From Chitinophagaceae bacterium (GTDB lineage: Bacteria > Bacteroidota > Bacteroidia > Chitinophagales > Chitinophagaceae), in NCBI GenBank assembly GCA_016786785.1, contig JAEUVR010000186.1:1-45551 (forward strand): a stretch of DNA of 45,551 bases. The letters run 5' to 3'. The notes under the pieces were generated by a model. The model worked only from the letters and a program-made list of their open reading frames with translations. It had not been told where the DNA came from and searched no databases. Made by a program: the position numbers and the translations under genes. This document shows, one piece after another, positions 8,404 to 16,987 of the stretch (position 1 is its first letter; every line of letters begins with the position of its first letter).

Positions 8404-9027
8404 AAAGAACCAGGTTGACATAAAATTATAATCCCATATTTTGTCGCCCTCGGAAAGCATTTTGGTATAGCCTCCCGGATCATTCCCGGATACGAGCAGG
8501 CCTATATACCTGTTGCATAATTTCGTCCCTCTTTCTATTCCATCCCCGTAAAACAAGTAAGCACTACCGGGCGCCTGTATGGTTGTGGCATTGCCATCCG
8601 GCTTAAACCTGAATCGGTATTTATTGCCTGAAACCTCGCTCAACCTCTTGAAGGTTTCCAGTTTAATATCCACGCCTGAGCCCGTTTTGCAGGGGGTACA
8701 GGTATAGCTATCCGGCGATTCTGCCCAAACCCACAATGTCGAGTCATTACCTATGCGTTGTAAGGTATATACGAGATATCCATCGCCGTATTTTTTCAGG
8801 TAAAATAGAGGAGATTGATTCTCCGCATTCATTGTAACAGTGAACTCCACCTTTTTTCTGCCCGTGTGATTTACCAACACAGAGGCCGACTCCTTACAAA
8901 GCTGCGAGCCGTAGATATTAAATGGGCCAAGAACCTGTTCTTCCTCAGGAGGATTGGGCGAGCTATCTTTTTTACAACTTATGGATAGTATTAGCGCGCA
9001 TACCGCTATATGGATCATCGTCTTCAT
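8389..9027 (-). CDS. Hypothetical lipoprotein
   Basis: Predicted lipoprotein of 212 aa with no family I recognise. A short basic start and hydrophobic stretch end in LILSISC, with Cys18 as the likely lipidation site, followed by KKDSSPNPPEEE, a typical Bacteroidota linker. The mature part looks beta-rich and contains a CxxC-like pair (YTCTPCKTG). The frame is open upstream to ATG 9069, but the ATG at 9027 gives a normal signal peptide without a 14-residue extension. It is a single gene, convergent with usp and divergent from the outer-membrane protein gene. Confidence 0.65.
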   Translation of the reverse strand: MKTMIHIAVCALILSISCKKDSSPNPPEEEQVLGPFNIYGSQLCKESASVLVNHTGRKKVEFTVTMNAENQSPLFYLKKYGDGYLVYTLQRIGNDSTLWVWAESPDSYTCTPCKTGSGVDIKLETFKRLSEVSGNKYRFRFKPDGNATTIQAPGSAYLFYGDGIERGTKLCNRYIGLLVSGNDPGGYTKMLSEGDKIWDYNFMSTWFFKKKS

Positions 9028-9200
9028 GACAAAGGATATTTCATGTAATGATGAATTCAATCTTATCAATTACATAAATACAAGTAATCAAACAGAAAGC
9101 CCCTTTCCTTTTAGACAGCGGTAGAAAATAATGAGCAAACGGTCTGAACAGGCGCTGATATGTAATAGGCCATAAGGCCGCGACGACGTTAAAACCGGGT

Positions 9201-9221
9201 CAGTCGCCTTTTCTGCGGCTG
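9201..9221 (+). promoter_or_regulatory. Small hairpin in the divergent spacer 9028-9314
   Basis: CAGTCGC (9201-9207) pairs with GCGGCTG (9215-9221) over a seven-base loop CTTTTCT with one wobble. It lies about 95 bases before the outer-membrane protein ATG. No T run follows, so it is more likely a leader structure than a terminator. Nothing else was recognised in this spacer. Confidence 0.25.
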
Positions 9222-9314
9222 CACAATATAAATAGCAGCCTCCCTGATGACATTTTGGAGTTGTCTACGACTATATGAGTAAAGCAATATTTTAACCACA
9301 TAAAACCCATTAGG

Positions 9315-9944
9315 ATGAAACGAAATTTGACTGCTAAAATGACCTGGATGATTGTCGGAACCGTACTTGCCATTACTGCTATGGCACAGGAGAAACCATC
9401 CCCGCTACTGCGCTATGGCCTGAAAGCAGGAGTACAATATAGTACTATACAAAGGGGAAAGAGCGAAGCTTTTTCTTCCCTCAAAATTAAACCCATGCTG
9501 GGCTACCAGTTAGGCGGCTTCGCTACCATCGGGCTTTCCGATAAGTTTTCCCTTCAGACTGAGCTGTTTTTTTCCAGGCAGGGCTTCAAAGAGTCGATGC
9601 TAATGAGTTTTGAGGACGGAGATGAGGAAGATATCGAGCTCTATTCCATGCGATATGTCAAGCTGCCGGTATTGCTTCGTTATAAAGTCGCTAAAAATAT
9701 CTTTATTGAGGCCGGTCCACAATTCGGGGTATTTGTTTCTTCAAATATAGAGAAAGACGAATGGGGGCATTTTAAGAAATTCGATCTTGCAGGGGCGTTG
9801 GGCGCGGAATATATACTATCAGATAAGCTCAGCGCGCAATTCCGCTATGCGCATAGCTTTGCAAAAGTAGATGATATAGAGAATATCCTTTGGGTATCCG
9901 AAAGGCCCCGCGTATTCTCGCTTGGTCTCGCGTATGCCTTTTAA
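9315..9944 (+). CDS. Outer-membrane beta-barrel protein, porin family (PorT-like)
   Basis: Small outer-membrane protein of 209 aa. A signal peptide ending near AMAQ (residues 1-24) is followed by alternating beta strands typical of the Bacteroidota eight-stranded barrel family: LLRYGLKAGVQYSTI, LGYQLGGFATIGLSD, FSLQTELFFSRQGF, RYVKLPVLLRYKVAKN, IFIEAGPQFGVFVSS, and a final strand ending in Phe (VFSLGLAYAF). The motif VKLPVLLRYK is very common in this group. The function is unknown. It is a single gene with a good terminator behind it. Confidence 0.8.
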   Translation: MKRNLTAKMTWMIVGTVLAITAMAQEKPSPLLRYGLKAGVQYSTIQRGKSEAFSSLKIKPMLGYQLGGFATIGLSDKFSLQTELFFSRQGFKESMLMSFEDGDEEDIELYSMRYVKLPVLLRYKVAKNIFIEAGPQFGVFVSSNIEKDEWGHFKKFDLAGALGAEYILSDKLSAQFRYAHSFAKVDDIENILWVSERPRVFSLGLAYAF

Positions 9945-9955
9945 ATTGGCCGATC

Positions 9956-9978
9956 GTCTTCCCGGGCAGAAGATTTTT
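9956..9978 (+). terminator. Intrinsic terminator after the beta-barrel gene
   Basis: GTCTTC (9956-9961) pairs with GAAGAT (9969-9974) over the loop CCGGGCA, directly followed by a run of five T (9974-9978). It starts 12 bases after the stop codon of the outer-membrane protein gene. Confidence 0.55.
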
Positions 9979-10269
9979 ATAATCACGCCCAACCGCATGC
10001 GTTTATGAAAAACATGACGCCCTATGAAAATTAATGCCCATAAAACGCCTGATACCGATTCCGCCTGATGCGACCGGCGAATACCGATAAAAGGAATAGG
10101 AAACTCCATCAAAAAACGGAAACGACCCGTTTCGCCATTAATGCCTTATGTAGTCGCAGGTAAAAATTGAAAATGACCGGCTGCTCAGGAAACCGCGCCC
10201 GGTATTATCAAAAAAAATAGTTTAATTTGTCTCACATGTTCCTCTAAAATGTGAAGCAAACTATAAATT
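9979..10269 (+). promoter_or_regulatory. Leader region of module A with an inverted repeat
   Basis: No gene is seen in this stretch. Shortly before the lyase ATG lies the perfect inverted repeat TCACAT (10232-10237) and ATGTGA (10249-10254), separated by 11 bases, which could be an operator or a leader hairpin. A TAATTTG just upstream (10224-10230) resembles a -7 box but has a spacer one base short. Both calls are tentative. Confidence 0.3.
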
Positions 10270-11889
10270 ATGAAATTGGCGTTTTCTATTAGTTTTTATT
10301 TTATATTTCTCGGATTTTTAGCAATTGGTCAAAAAAAGAGTTTAACTGAGGATGTAAGGAAGACCATGCTTGATGCAACCAGGTATATGGTCGAGCAGGT
10401 GAGCGTCAATGGCGGCTATGTGGGAACCTATCTTCCCGATCTTTCCCGCAGGTGGGGGGAACTGGAATTTTACAAAACCCAGATCCAGGTTCAGAGCGAT
10501 GGCGTGGTTTCTATGGGAAATATATTTTTGGACGCCTATGCGGCTACCGGCGATGAATATTATTATAAAGCCGCCGAAAAAGCCGCAAAAGCATTAATAT
10601 GGGGTCAGCTTCCCTGCGGGGGATGGAATTATATAATAGATTTTGCCGGGGACCGTTCATTAAAAAACTGGTACAATACTATCGGCAAGAATGCCTGGGG
10701 ATTTGAAGAGTTCAATCATTATTATGGCAATGCCACATTTGATGATGTTACGACTTCCGATGCCGCTAAATTTTTATTGAGGATCTATTTACAGAGGCTT
10801 GACATCTCTTATAAGCCAGCCCTTGATAAAGCCATTGCATTTGTTCTTGAAAGCCAATATCCGTTAGGCGGATGGCCGCAGCGATACCCGCTCAAATACG
10901 ATTTTCCTCATGGTTTTAAGGACGACTATACTTCTTTTTACACATTTAATGACGACGTGATTTGGGGAAATATTGATTTCCTGATTCAATGCTATGTTAC
11001 GCTTGGAGACGAACGCTTTCTGGATCCTATAAGGAGGGGCATGAACTTTTACCTGATCACGCAGCAGGGGAATCCATATGGCGGATGGGGACAACAGTAT
11101 GATATGGACCTAATGCCGGCGCATGCAAGATCGTATGAGCCCCCTGTTCTTTTGCCATCAACTACTTATGAACACTGCATGTTGCTCTTACGATTTTATG
11201 AGTATACAGGCGATCGGAAATTCCTTGCGAGAATACCGGATGCCCTAGAATGGCTCGAAAATACACGCCTTCCCCAAAACCAGGCATCGGATGGAAAATT
11301 TACCCACCCGGTATTTATTGAGATAGGAACCAATAAGCCGCTTTACGCCCACCGATCGGGAACAGGCATTGTTGATGGACGTTATTGGTGGGATGATAAA
11401 GATGAAAATCCGCTTTTGCATTACGGGGCAAAATCAAATATTCCCATTGAAAAGCTGAAAGAGGAATACAAAAAAATTGCTTCTCTTACTCCCGAGGAAG
11501 CCGCTAAAAATTCGCCTCTTAAAGCTGCGCATTTTCAGCACAATCTTACCCCTCAACAGTACTATGAAAGGGCTTGGCCATTGGATAATGGACCTGATGT
11601 CGGCCGCCGAAAATATAACCCCTCTGTGAAAATAGATGAGTCACAGGTAAGAAAGATTATTAATTCGCTGGATACTCAGCATCGGTGGATGGTTAAGCAT
11701 ATACAAATAAGCCGGCCATATGCTATTACAAAAGATGGAGTTGAAACCAATACGGCAAAACTTAGCGATGAGGGCGGCAGAGGAATAGTGGATCAGTCTG
11801 AACAGGAATATCTTTCAACAAGAGAATATATGAAAAACATGCAAGTCCTGATAAGTTACATAAAACAAAAGGAGAATTGGACAAAGTAG
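10270..11889 (+). CDS. PL10-like pectate lyase, copy A
   Basis: Secreted protein of 539 aa with a signal peptide (about residues 1-20). It matches the pectate lyase family PL10 with its (alpha/alpha) toroid. ESQYPLGGWPQRYPL is the family hallmark, the TFNDDVIWG segment follows, and EIGTNKPLYAHRSG resembles the TNxPxxxxRDG motif that carries the catalytic arginine (Asp replaced by Ser here). The N-terminal half has a WGQLPCGGWNY repeat seen in the wider family. PL10 enzymes cut polygalacturonate by beta-elimination with calcium. It opens module A and is near-identical in layout to the lyase at 27246-28862. Real substrate may differ from pectin. Confidence 0.8.
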   Translation: MKLAFSISFYFIFLGFLAIGQKKSLTEDVRKTMLDATRYMVEQVSVNGGYVGTYLPDLSRRWGELEFYKTQIQVQSDGVVSMGNIFLDAYAATGDEYYYKAAEKAAKALIWGQLPCGGWNYIIDFAGDRSLKNWYNTIGKNAWGFEEFNHYYGNATFDDVTTSDAAKFLLRIYLQRLDISYKPALDKAIAFVLESQYPLGGWPQRYPLKYDFPHGFKDDYTSFYTFNDDVIWGNIDFLIQCYVTLGDERFLDPIRRGMNFYLITQQGNPYGGWGQQYDMDLMPAHARSYEPPVLLPSTTYEHCMLLLRFYEYTGDRKFLARIPDALEWLENTRLPQNQASDGKFTHPVFIEIGTNKPLYAHRSGTGIVDGRYWWDDKDENPLLHYGAKSNIPIEKLKEEYKKIASLTPEEAAKNSPLKAAHFQHNLTPQQYYERAWPLDNGPDVGRRKYNPSVKIDESQVRKIINSLDTQHRWMVKHIQISRPYAITKDGVETNTAKLSDEGGRGIVDQSEQEYLSTREYMKNMQVLISYIKQKENWTK

Positions 11890-11907
11890 ATTAAACCAAA
11901 TGCAAAA

Positions 11908-12609
11908 ATGAAAATTGAAATAAAAATAATAGCAGTTTTTCTTATAACCGGAATCATATCTTCTTTTTCAAATCCGGCTGTAATAATAAAAGAACCGCCT
12001 GTATATAAGGCATCGAAAGCGAAGGCTCCTGTAAGGATTGACGGCGACTGGAACAAAAAAGAATGGAAAAAAGTTAAAGCCGCCGATATTACGCATTATA
12101 TGGGCAAGATACCCGCCTTTCGTCCTGTAGCGGCGGTCAAAATGATGTACGACGAGAAAAACTTGTACCTCATTTTTCGCGTTAAGGATCGTTTTGTGCA
12201 GTGTGTAAACCTTGAATACAATAGCCCGGTTTGGAAAGACGCCGCGATTGAGTTTTTCTTTTCGCCCGATACCGATGCGCCCAACGCTTATTTTAACCTG
12301 GAGATCAATTGCGGCGGCTCCGCCTTAATGGGATATCATAATGCGGCGCAAAAGAAGAATATCCAGATCGACAGTAATGATATTAAACAAATAGAGATCG
12401 CGCATTCCCTACCTAAAAAGGTTTACCCTGAAATAATTGATCCGGTAACCTGGACAATTGAATGCAGGATCCCGCTCGCGATACTAGAGAAATATACAAC
12501 TATTACTGCTCCAGGACCAGCCATTGCCTGGCGCGCTAATTTTTACAAAATTGCAGAGGAAGGATCTAACCCACATTTTATAACCTGGTCTTTAGTGAAT
12601 AATGTCTAA
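11908..12609 (+). CDS. CBM9-like carbohydrate-binding protein with a premature in-frame stop
   Basis: Exported protein of 233 aa with a signal peptide (residues 1-20) and one CBM9-like/DOMON-type beta-sandwich: APVRIDGDWNKKEW at the start, VKMMYDEKNLYLIFRV, VWKDAAIEFFFSP, YFNLEINCGGS, and WTIECRIPLAILEKY. The family normally ends in a PNFHxPEFFGxL tail. Here TAA at 12607-12609 interrupts the frame, and the very next codons in the same frame read PNFHLPEFFGVLKFNN up to TGA at 12658-12660. So the gene lacks its last strand through a single nonsense change (a Lys, Gln or Glu codon would restore it). The stop could also be a sequencing error. The gene lies 18 bases behind the lyase and ends before a terminator. 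Confidence 0.8.
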   Translation: MKIEIKIIAVFLITGIISSFSNPAVIIKEPPVYKASKAKAPVRIDGDWNKKEWKKVKAADITHYMGKIPAFRPVAAVKMMYDEKNLYLIFRVKDRFVQCVNLEYNSPVWKDAAIEFFFSPDTDAPNAYFNLEINCGGSALMGYHNAAQKKNIQIDSNDIKQIEIAHSLPKKVYPEIIDPVTWTIECRIPLAILEKYTTITAPGPAIAWRANFYKIAEEGSNPHFITWSLVNNV

Positions 12610-12680
12610 CCTAATTTTCATTTGCCTGAATTTTTTGGCGTTCTAAAATTTAACAACTGAAAAAAATTATGTTTCAATAC

Positions 12681-12709
12681 TTATTAGCAAGGATGAGCTG
12701 ATAATTTTT
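12681..12709 (+). terminator. Intrinsic terminator between the CBM9-like and transglutaminase-fold genes
   Basis: TTATTAGC (12681-12688) pairs with GCTGATAA (12697-12704) with one wobble over an eight-base loop, followed by five T (12705-12709). It lies 20 bases after the end of the read-through form of the CBM9-like gene. It may act partially, since the transglutaminase-fold gene starts only 25 bases later. Confidence 0.5.
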
Positions 12710-12734
12710 ATCCTACGGCATAAATCAAGAAAAA

Positions 12735-15122
12735 ATGGAAAATCAACTGGGTAACAAAAGTTCCCCGAATACCGGCGATATCGATGCGAAAACATCGTGG
12801 AAATACAGTCCCGCCCTGCTCTTTGTCTTCATTCTATTGCTTGCTTCCGCATTTTCCCTGGTTGCGCAAACCCAAAAAAGCGTTGTAACGGAAATGTCTG
12901 CAGAGCAGGCCTACCAGGATGGATTCACATACGACGTAATGAATACGCCGTCTCGCGATGGAATTCGTATTGTTGACCGGACGCTTCTTGAAAATGACGG
13001 CGCAGGCGCAGGGGCCAGCGAGAAAGGCGCGTATCTTGAATTCATCGATGCGGGGGTACTCGCACGTAAGCAATTCTACCTGGATGACCCGCGCGCCCAA
13101 AGAGCGCATGTCGTTTTGTATATGACGCAACATGCCAACGATTTTGGAAAGCCTGCCCCCTATTACCTTATTGTCAATGGAAAGCGGATTCCGGGAAGCC
13201 ATTCATCATGGTTGCAACCCCAATGGCAATGGGTGGAGATCCCCGTATCTCTTTTAAGAGAGGGGCTGAATGAGGTGATTGTGGGATCTGATGCGCCAAA
13301 GGGCAAGGGAAATGATCTGTTGTTCGCCCGCGAAGACGAATACAATGATGGAGGCGCAAAATTTACTTATGATGGCAACACTGCTATGATCAGCGCCGAC
13401 CAGGTTCGCCTCAACAAGGAGGAAACAAACACAAAGTCGGCCCCGGAACCTAATTCATTTATGTATTTCCGCCGTTCGAGTGAAGAGATACAGGCCAAAC
13501 TAAAGCCTATCCATGTTGGCGCCAGCTCTGCAAAATCGTTGGATGGCGGTAAGACCTGGCTTAAAGGCAAACTGGGGCCTCGCAATAACGTTTCCGGAGA
13601 GTACGCCATCCGCCTGAGTTTAGATCGCTTTAAGCCAGAAGCAATGCTTGATTCTCCCCCAATTGATCTTTGGTCTGGCATAGAGGGTTATCCTGTTGTT
13701 CGCCCTGTTTGCAGGGTAGAAGGACTTCGTATGGATGTCGCCGCTTTTGTTCCTGAAGGCGCCGAGGTTATATGGCAAGCGCGTATGGCCAATACCAATG
13801 ATATGTTGGATAAGGAATGGGGAACATGGCAGACGCTTGGCAGCGGGGCCAGCGCCTCCTTTCAACTACCGGATAGAGATATGCGCTATCTTCAATGGAG
13901 GGCTTTTTTGAAGACGAGGGATCCGCTTGTTTCGCCGGTCGTCAAAAATGTGAGCATTCACCGGCAACTGAGCTATGATCCGCCTCCGTCTGATACTTAC
14001 TATGTTACCGAAGCTATTAATCCTGCGCATCATTATTCCTCTTTTCGTATGTCCTATGAAAATGCGTCGGATAAGACATTAAAGTTGATTCGCGACAGGC
14101 TCAAGATAGATTCTTTGATCAAGGACGCTCATGGAGATTTTGAGAAAATAAATCGTATTCGCCATTTTGTGTCTGGTCTTTGGCGCCATACATATCCCAT
14201 GCCGGAATATCCCGAATGGAATGCCCTTAAAGTGCTGGATCGGAACGAACGCCTTGGGGCCGGCGGGATGTGTATTCAGTTTTCGGTTGTATTTATGCAA
14301 GCCCTTCAGTCTCTGGGCTATAATGTGCGACATATAAATATCTTCACGCACGAATCTGTTGAAGTTTATGTAGATGAACTTGGCGCCTGGGTGCACGTAG
14401 ATCCCTGGAGCTTCTCTGACTCTTATGAATTCAATGCCAGTACCGGTAAACCGCTCGGCGTACTTGAGCAACACCAATGGTTTCTGAAAGAATTGGGGTT
14501 TTCTGCGGCGAATCCGATTGACTGGACCAATCCCATGCCTTGGACAGCCTGGTCTCCAAAAGAATCAAAAAACCTGGACCGCTTTTCTGCGCCTATCGGT
14601 TTCTCCACTTTCACCGATTATGTAAATAACCCTGATCGGCCGCCTTTCAACCACCGGCTGGCTGGATTCATTCGGTTTATCCCCCGTAACGACTTTCTAT
14701 CGCGCCCCTATCCGCGGCCCCTCACCCAGGGCGTAGCCATCTGGCCCTGGAACGGCTATATTAACTGGTATGACAGCGCAACTCCAAGAAGATTGGAATA
14801 TGCCTTACATACGGATCGGCCGGCAGACTTCTACCCTACCCTCAACAGGGTGGAGTATAGCGCGACTTATGATACTATTGAGGGGCAGATCAATATCCAC
14901 ATGATTACCGTCACGCCTAACTTCGAAACCTTTGAGATAAATATTGACGAACAGGGATGGCAACCCTCTCCCGATAAATTTACCTGGCGGTTGAGACCAG
15001 CGGCGCGCAATACGCTTAGAATGAGAATACGCAATGCCGGATCGGCGCTTGGCGAACCATCAGGTTTGGAAGTTTTCTGGCACTATCGTGAACCTTATAA
15101 ACCAAGAGCAACTAGCAAATAA
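12735..15122 (+). CDS. Secreted transglutaminase-fold protein, copy A
   Basis: Exported protein of 795 aa with a long N-region and hydrophobic segment (about 26-44). Residues 100-210 resemble a jelly-roll/galactose-binding domain (QFYLDDPRAQRAHVVLYM, WQWVEIPVSLL, GLNEVIVGSD). Residues 245-415 form further beta domains, with SLDGGKTWLKG like an Asp-box. A transglutaminase-like core follows at about 460-560: Cys513 in GAGGMCIQFS, His539 in THESVEVYVDELGAW and Asp556 in HVDP form the complete Cys-His-Asp triad. The C-terminus is a beta domain. This fold makes or breaks amide bonds; the actual reaction is unknown. A close copy lies at 34837-37224. Confidence 0.8.
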   Translation: MENQLGNKSSPNTGDIDAKTSWKYSPALLFVFILLLASAFSLVAQTQKSVVTEMSAEQAYQDGFTYDVMNTPSRDGIRIVDRTLLENDGAGAGASEKGAYLEFIDAGVLARKQFYLDDPRAQRAHVVLYMTQHANDFGKPAPYYLIVNGKRIPGSHSSWLQPQWQWVEIPVSLLREGLNEVIVGSDAPKGKGNDLLFAREDEYNDGGAKFTYDGNTAMISADQVRLNKEETNTKSAPEPNSFMYFRRSSEEIQAKLKPIHVGASSAKSLDGGKTWLKGKLGPRNNVSGEYAIRLSLDRFKPEAMLDSPPIDLWSGIEGYPVVRPVCRVEGLRMDVAAFVPEGAEVIWQARMANTNDMLDKEWGTWQTLGSGASASFQLPDRDMRYLQWRAFLKTRDPLVSPVVKNVSIHRQLSYDPPPSDTYYVTEAINPAHHYSSFRMSYENASDKTLKLIRDRLKIDSLIKDAHGDFEKINRIRHFVSGLWRHTYPMPEYPEWNALKVLDRNERLGAGGMCIQFSVVFMQALQSLGYNVRHINIFTHESVEVYVDELGAWVHVDPWSFSDSYEFNASTGKPLGVLEQHQWFLKELGFSAANPIDWTNPMPWTAWSPKESKNLDRFSAPIGFSTFTDYVNNPDRPPFNHRLAGFIRFIPRNDFLSRPYPRPLTQGVAIWPWNGYINWYDSATPRRLEYALHTDRPADFYPTLNRVEYSATYDTIEGQINIHMITVTPNFETFEINIDEQGWQPSPDKFTWRLRPAARNTLRMRIRNAGSALGEPSGLEVFWHYREPYKPRATSK

Positions 15123-15311
15123 ATATTAATGAGTCAGGTTCCAATACCGCGAGATGAGCAGGATATTAAGAAGGAGCGAAAGAATGGATTTACAAACTAA
15201 ACCTCCTATTAAAATTTCAGCGCGAATTCCCCGAAACAGAACTACGGTCGCCGGACAGAATAGCGCATGCAAATAAAACGAATTAAATAACCGAATAATA
15301 AAAAGAAAATC

Positions 15312-16079
15312 ATGCGAGAATTAAGGAAAGGCAATTTAACGGTCAAAATATTTGAAACCAGGGCCCTCATGGGCGCGGCGGCCGCCGCTATTGCCGCGGA
15401 TAAAATTGTTGAATTATTGAAAGAAAAGGAATTTATCAATATTGTTTTTGCAGCAGCCCCCTCCCAAAATGAATTTTTAGCTAGCCTGGCAGAAAAGAAG
15501 GTCGATTGGAAAAGGGTAAACGCATTTCATATGGATGAATATGTAGGCTTGAACAGCGAGGCGCCGCAGTTGTTTGGCAATTTTCTAAAACAGCGATTTT
15601 TTGGTAAAGTCTCGCTTCGGAATACTTTTTACCTTAATGGAAGCGCCGCCGATCCTGACCAGGAATGTAAAAGATATGCTGAATTATTAGAGAAATATCC
15701 GACCGATATTGTATTTCTGGGAATAGGCGAAAACACGCATGTGGCTTTCAATGACCCCCATGTCGCTGATTTTAACGATCCAGCGATAGTGAAGATCGTA
15801 GACCTGGATGAAAAAAACAGGCGACAACAGGTAGACCCCGCTGATCCATCCTGCTTTAACCATATAGAGGAAGTCCCTACGCATGCAATCACCCTTACTG
15901 TGCCGGCCCTTTTTAAAGCTGATTATGCTTATGCAATAGCGCCCGGCGATAAAAAAGCAGATGCTATCTATCACACGCTTAACGAAGAGATCCAGGAGAA
16001 CTATCCTTCTACTGTTTTTAGAAACCACCCCAATGTTATGTTGTTTATAGATGAAAAAAGCGCGGCAAGATTAGCGTGA
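15312..16079 (+). CDS. NagB-like amino-sugar-6-phosphate deaminase, copy A
   Basis: Cytoplasmic enzyme of 255 aa from the glucosamine-6-phosphate deaminase/6-phosphogluconolactonase family. It has NAFHMDEYVGL with Asp75, matching the proton-shuttling Asp72 of E. coli NagB, and GIGENTHVAFNDP with His143. Two residues of the usual catalytic set differ: the position of Asp141 is Asn141, and Glu148 is Asp148. Such GIGEN variants are common outside Proteobacteria and may be true deaminases or isomerases of another amino sugar. A second copy at 38664-39431 shares the same changes. In module A there is no NagA next to it; about 190 bases without a gene separate it from the transglutaminase-fold gene. 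Confidence 0.8.
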   Translation: MRELRKGNLTVKIFETRALMGAAAAAIAADKIVELLKEKEFINIVFAAAPSQNEFLASLAEKKVDWKRVNAFHMDEYVGLNSEAPQLFGNFLKQRFFGKVSLRNTFYLNGSAADPDQECKRYAELLEKYPTDIVFLGIGENTHVAFNDPHVADFNDPAIVKIVDLDEKNRRQQVDPADPSCFNHIEEVPTHAITLTVPALFKADYAYAIAPGDKKADAIYHTLNEEIQENYPSTVFRNHPNVMLFIDEKSAARLA

Positions 16080-16414
16080 TTTCGTTAGGTAACAGTCAAA
16101 AAATGCATTTGTAGCCAAATCGGTATAAAAATATTTATCTGTACTTTTGATCTTAATCAAAAAAGTTTCTACTTATTATTATTTGCGTCTTTAAATTTTA
16201 TTGCATGGATTTAACGGATGTTTTTTGATTTACAAACATTGACTGTCAGTATCTTAAGAAAGTAATTCCTAACCCTTTCCTAATCCGATAGAAGACAAAC
16301 CAGTCAAGGATTTGAGGGCGCTTATCTATCCAACGTCGAAGCAGTACTGATTTAAAATTAAGATTTATCTATATTTGAAGAGCAAGGGATTTTTCTTTAT
16401 ATAAATGCTACAAC
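16080..16414 (+). promoter_or_regulatory. Spacer with candidate sigma-factor promoter
   Basis: No gene is recognised in these 335 bases. TATATTTG at 16370-16377 matches the Bacteroidota -7 consensus TAnnTTTG exactly and lies 37 bases before the sigma-factor TTG start. Upstream, ACTG at 16346-16349 is only a weak -33 match. A five-codon ATG frame (16405-16422) overlaps the sigma start. Confidence 0.4.
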
Positions 16415-16987
16415 TTGCCTAACTGCCTACAATACGATGAAAAAGCGTTGCTTGCTGAGATCGCATCCGGCAATGAACCTGCATTCAGGAGATTATTTGA
16501 TATTTATAAAGACCGTTTTTATGCTGTAGCCTTTAAGATGACGCAATCTGATGAAACCGCGCAGGATATTGTACAGGAAGTTTTTATGAGTATCTGGAAA
16601 AATCGTTCGAACCTGCTGAATGTTGATCATCCTTCCTCCTACTTCTTCACTGCCGTTTACAGAAAAGTATATCATCACTACCGTAGGTTAGCTGCTGAAA
16701 GAAAATTCTTACAATCTACCTCTGTAATTAACACTGCTGAAAATGCTACTGATGAAATAATCCTTGCTAACGAATGCAGGGAATTGATATCCCAGGCGAT
16801 AACCCGGCTGCCAGCCCGGCAAAAACTGGTGTTTAAGCTAAGTAAAGAGGAAGGTATGGACCGGGAAGAGGTCGCCCGTCAATTAGAGATATCGCCGAAT
16901 ACCGTTAAAAACCATCTCTCTGATGCAATTAAATCTATTCACACCTTCCTACGTAAGTCATCTTTTATTTTTCTGATGATGATATAA
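16415..16987 (+). CDS. ECF RNA polymerase sigma factor (sigma-70 family, Bacteroidota type)
   Basis: Extracytoplasmic-function sigma factor of 190 aa. Region 2 (about residues 20-90) contains AFRRLFDIYKDRFYAVAFKM, DETAQDIVQEVFMSIWKNR and SYFFTAVYRKVYHHYRR. Region 4 (about 125-180) has LPARQKLVFKLSKEEGMD and the helix-turn-helix IAxxLxISxxTVKNHL-like segment VARQLEISPNTVKNHL. No in-frame ATG lies before region 2, so the TTG at 16415 is the best start. It precedes the FecR-type gene and SusC/SusD genes, and most likely directs their transcription when the anti-sigma factor releases it. Confidence 0.9.
   Translation: MPNCLQYDEKALLAEIASGNEPAFRRLFDIYKDRFYAVAFKMTQSDETAQDIVQEVFMSIWKNRSNLLNVDHPSSYFFTAVYRKVYHHYRRLAAERKFLQSTSVINTAENATDEIILANECRELISQAITRLPARQKLVFKLSKEEGMDREEVARQLEISPNTVKNHLSDAIKSIHTFLRKSSFIFLMMI

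Noticed and set aside
15129-15200. Short ATG frame (MSQVPIPRDEQDIKKERKNG start) between transglutaminase copy A and nagB copy A
   Set aside because: Only 23 codons; could be a scar of a lost nagA or permease gene, but shows no match to either.
16405-16422. Five-codon ATG frame overlapping the sigma-factor start
   Set aside because: Could be a regulatory mini-ORF, but so short a frame is expected by chance.
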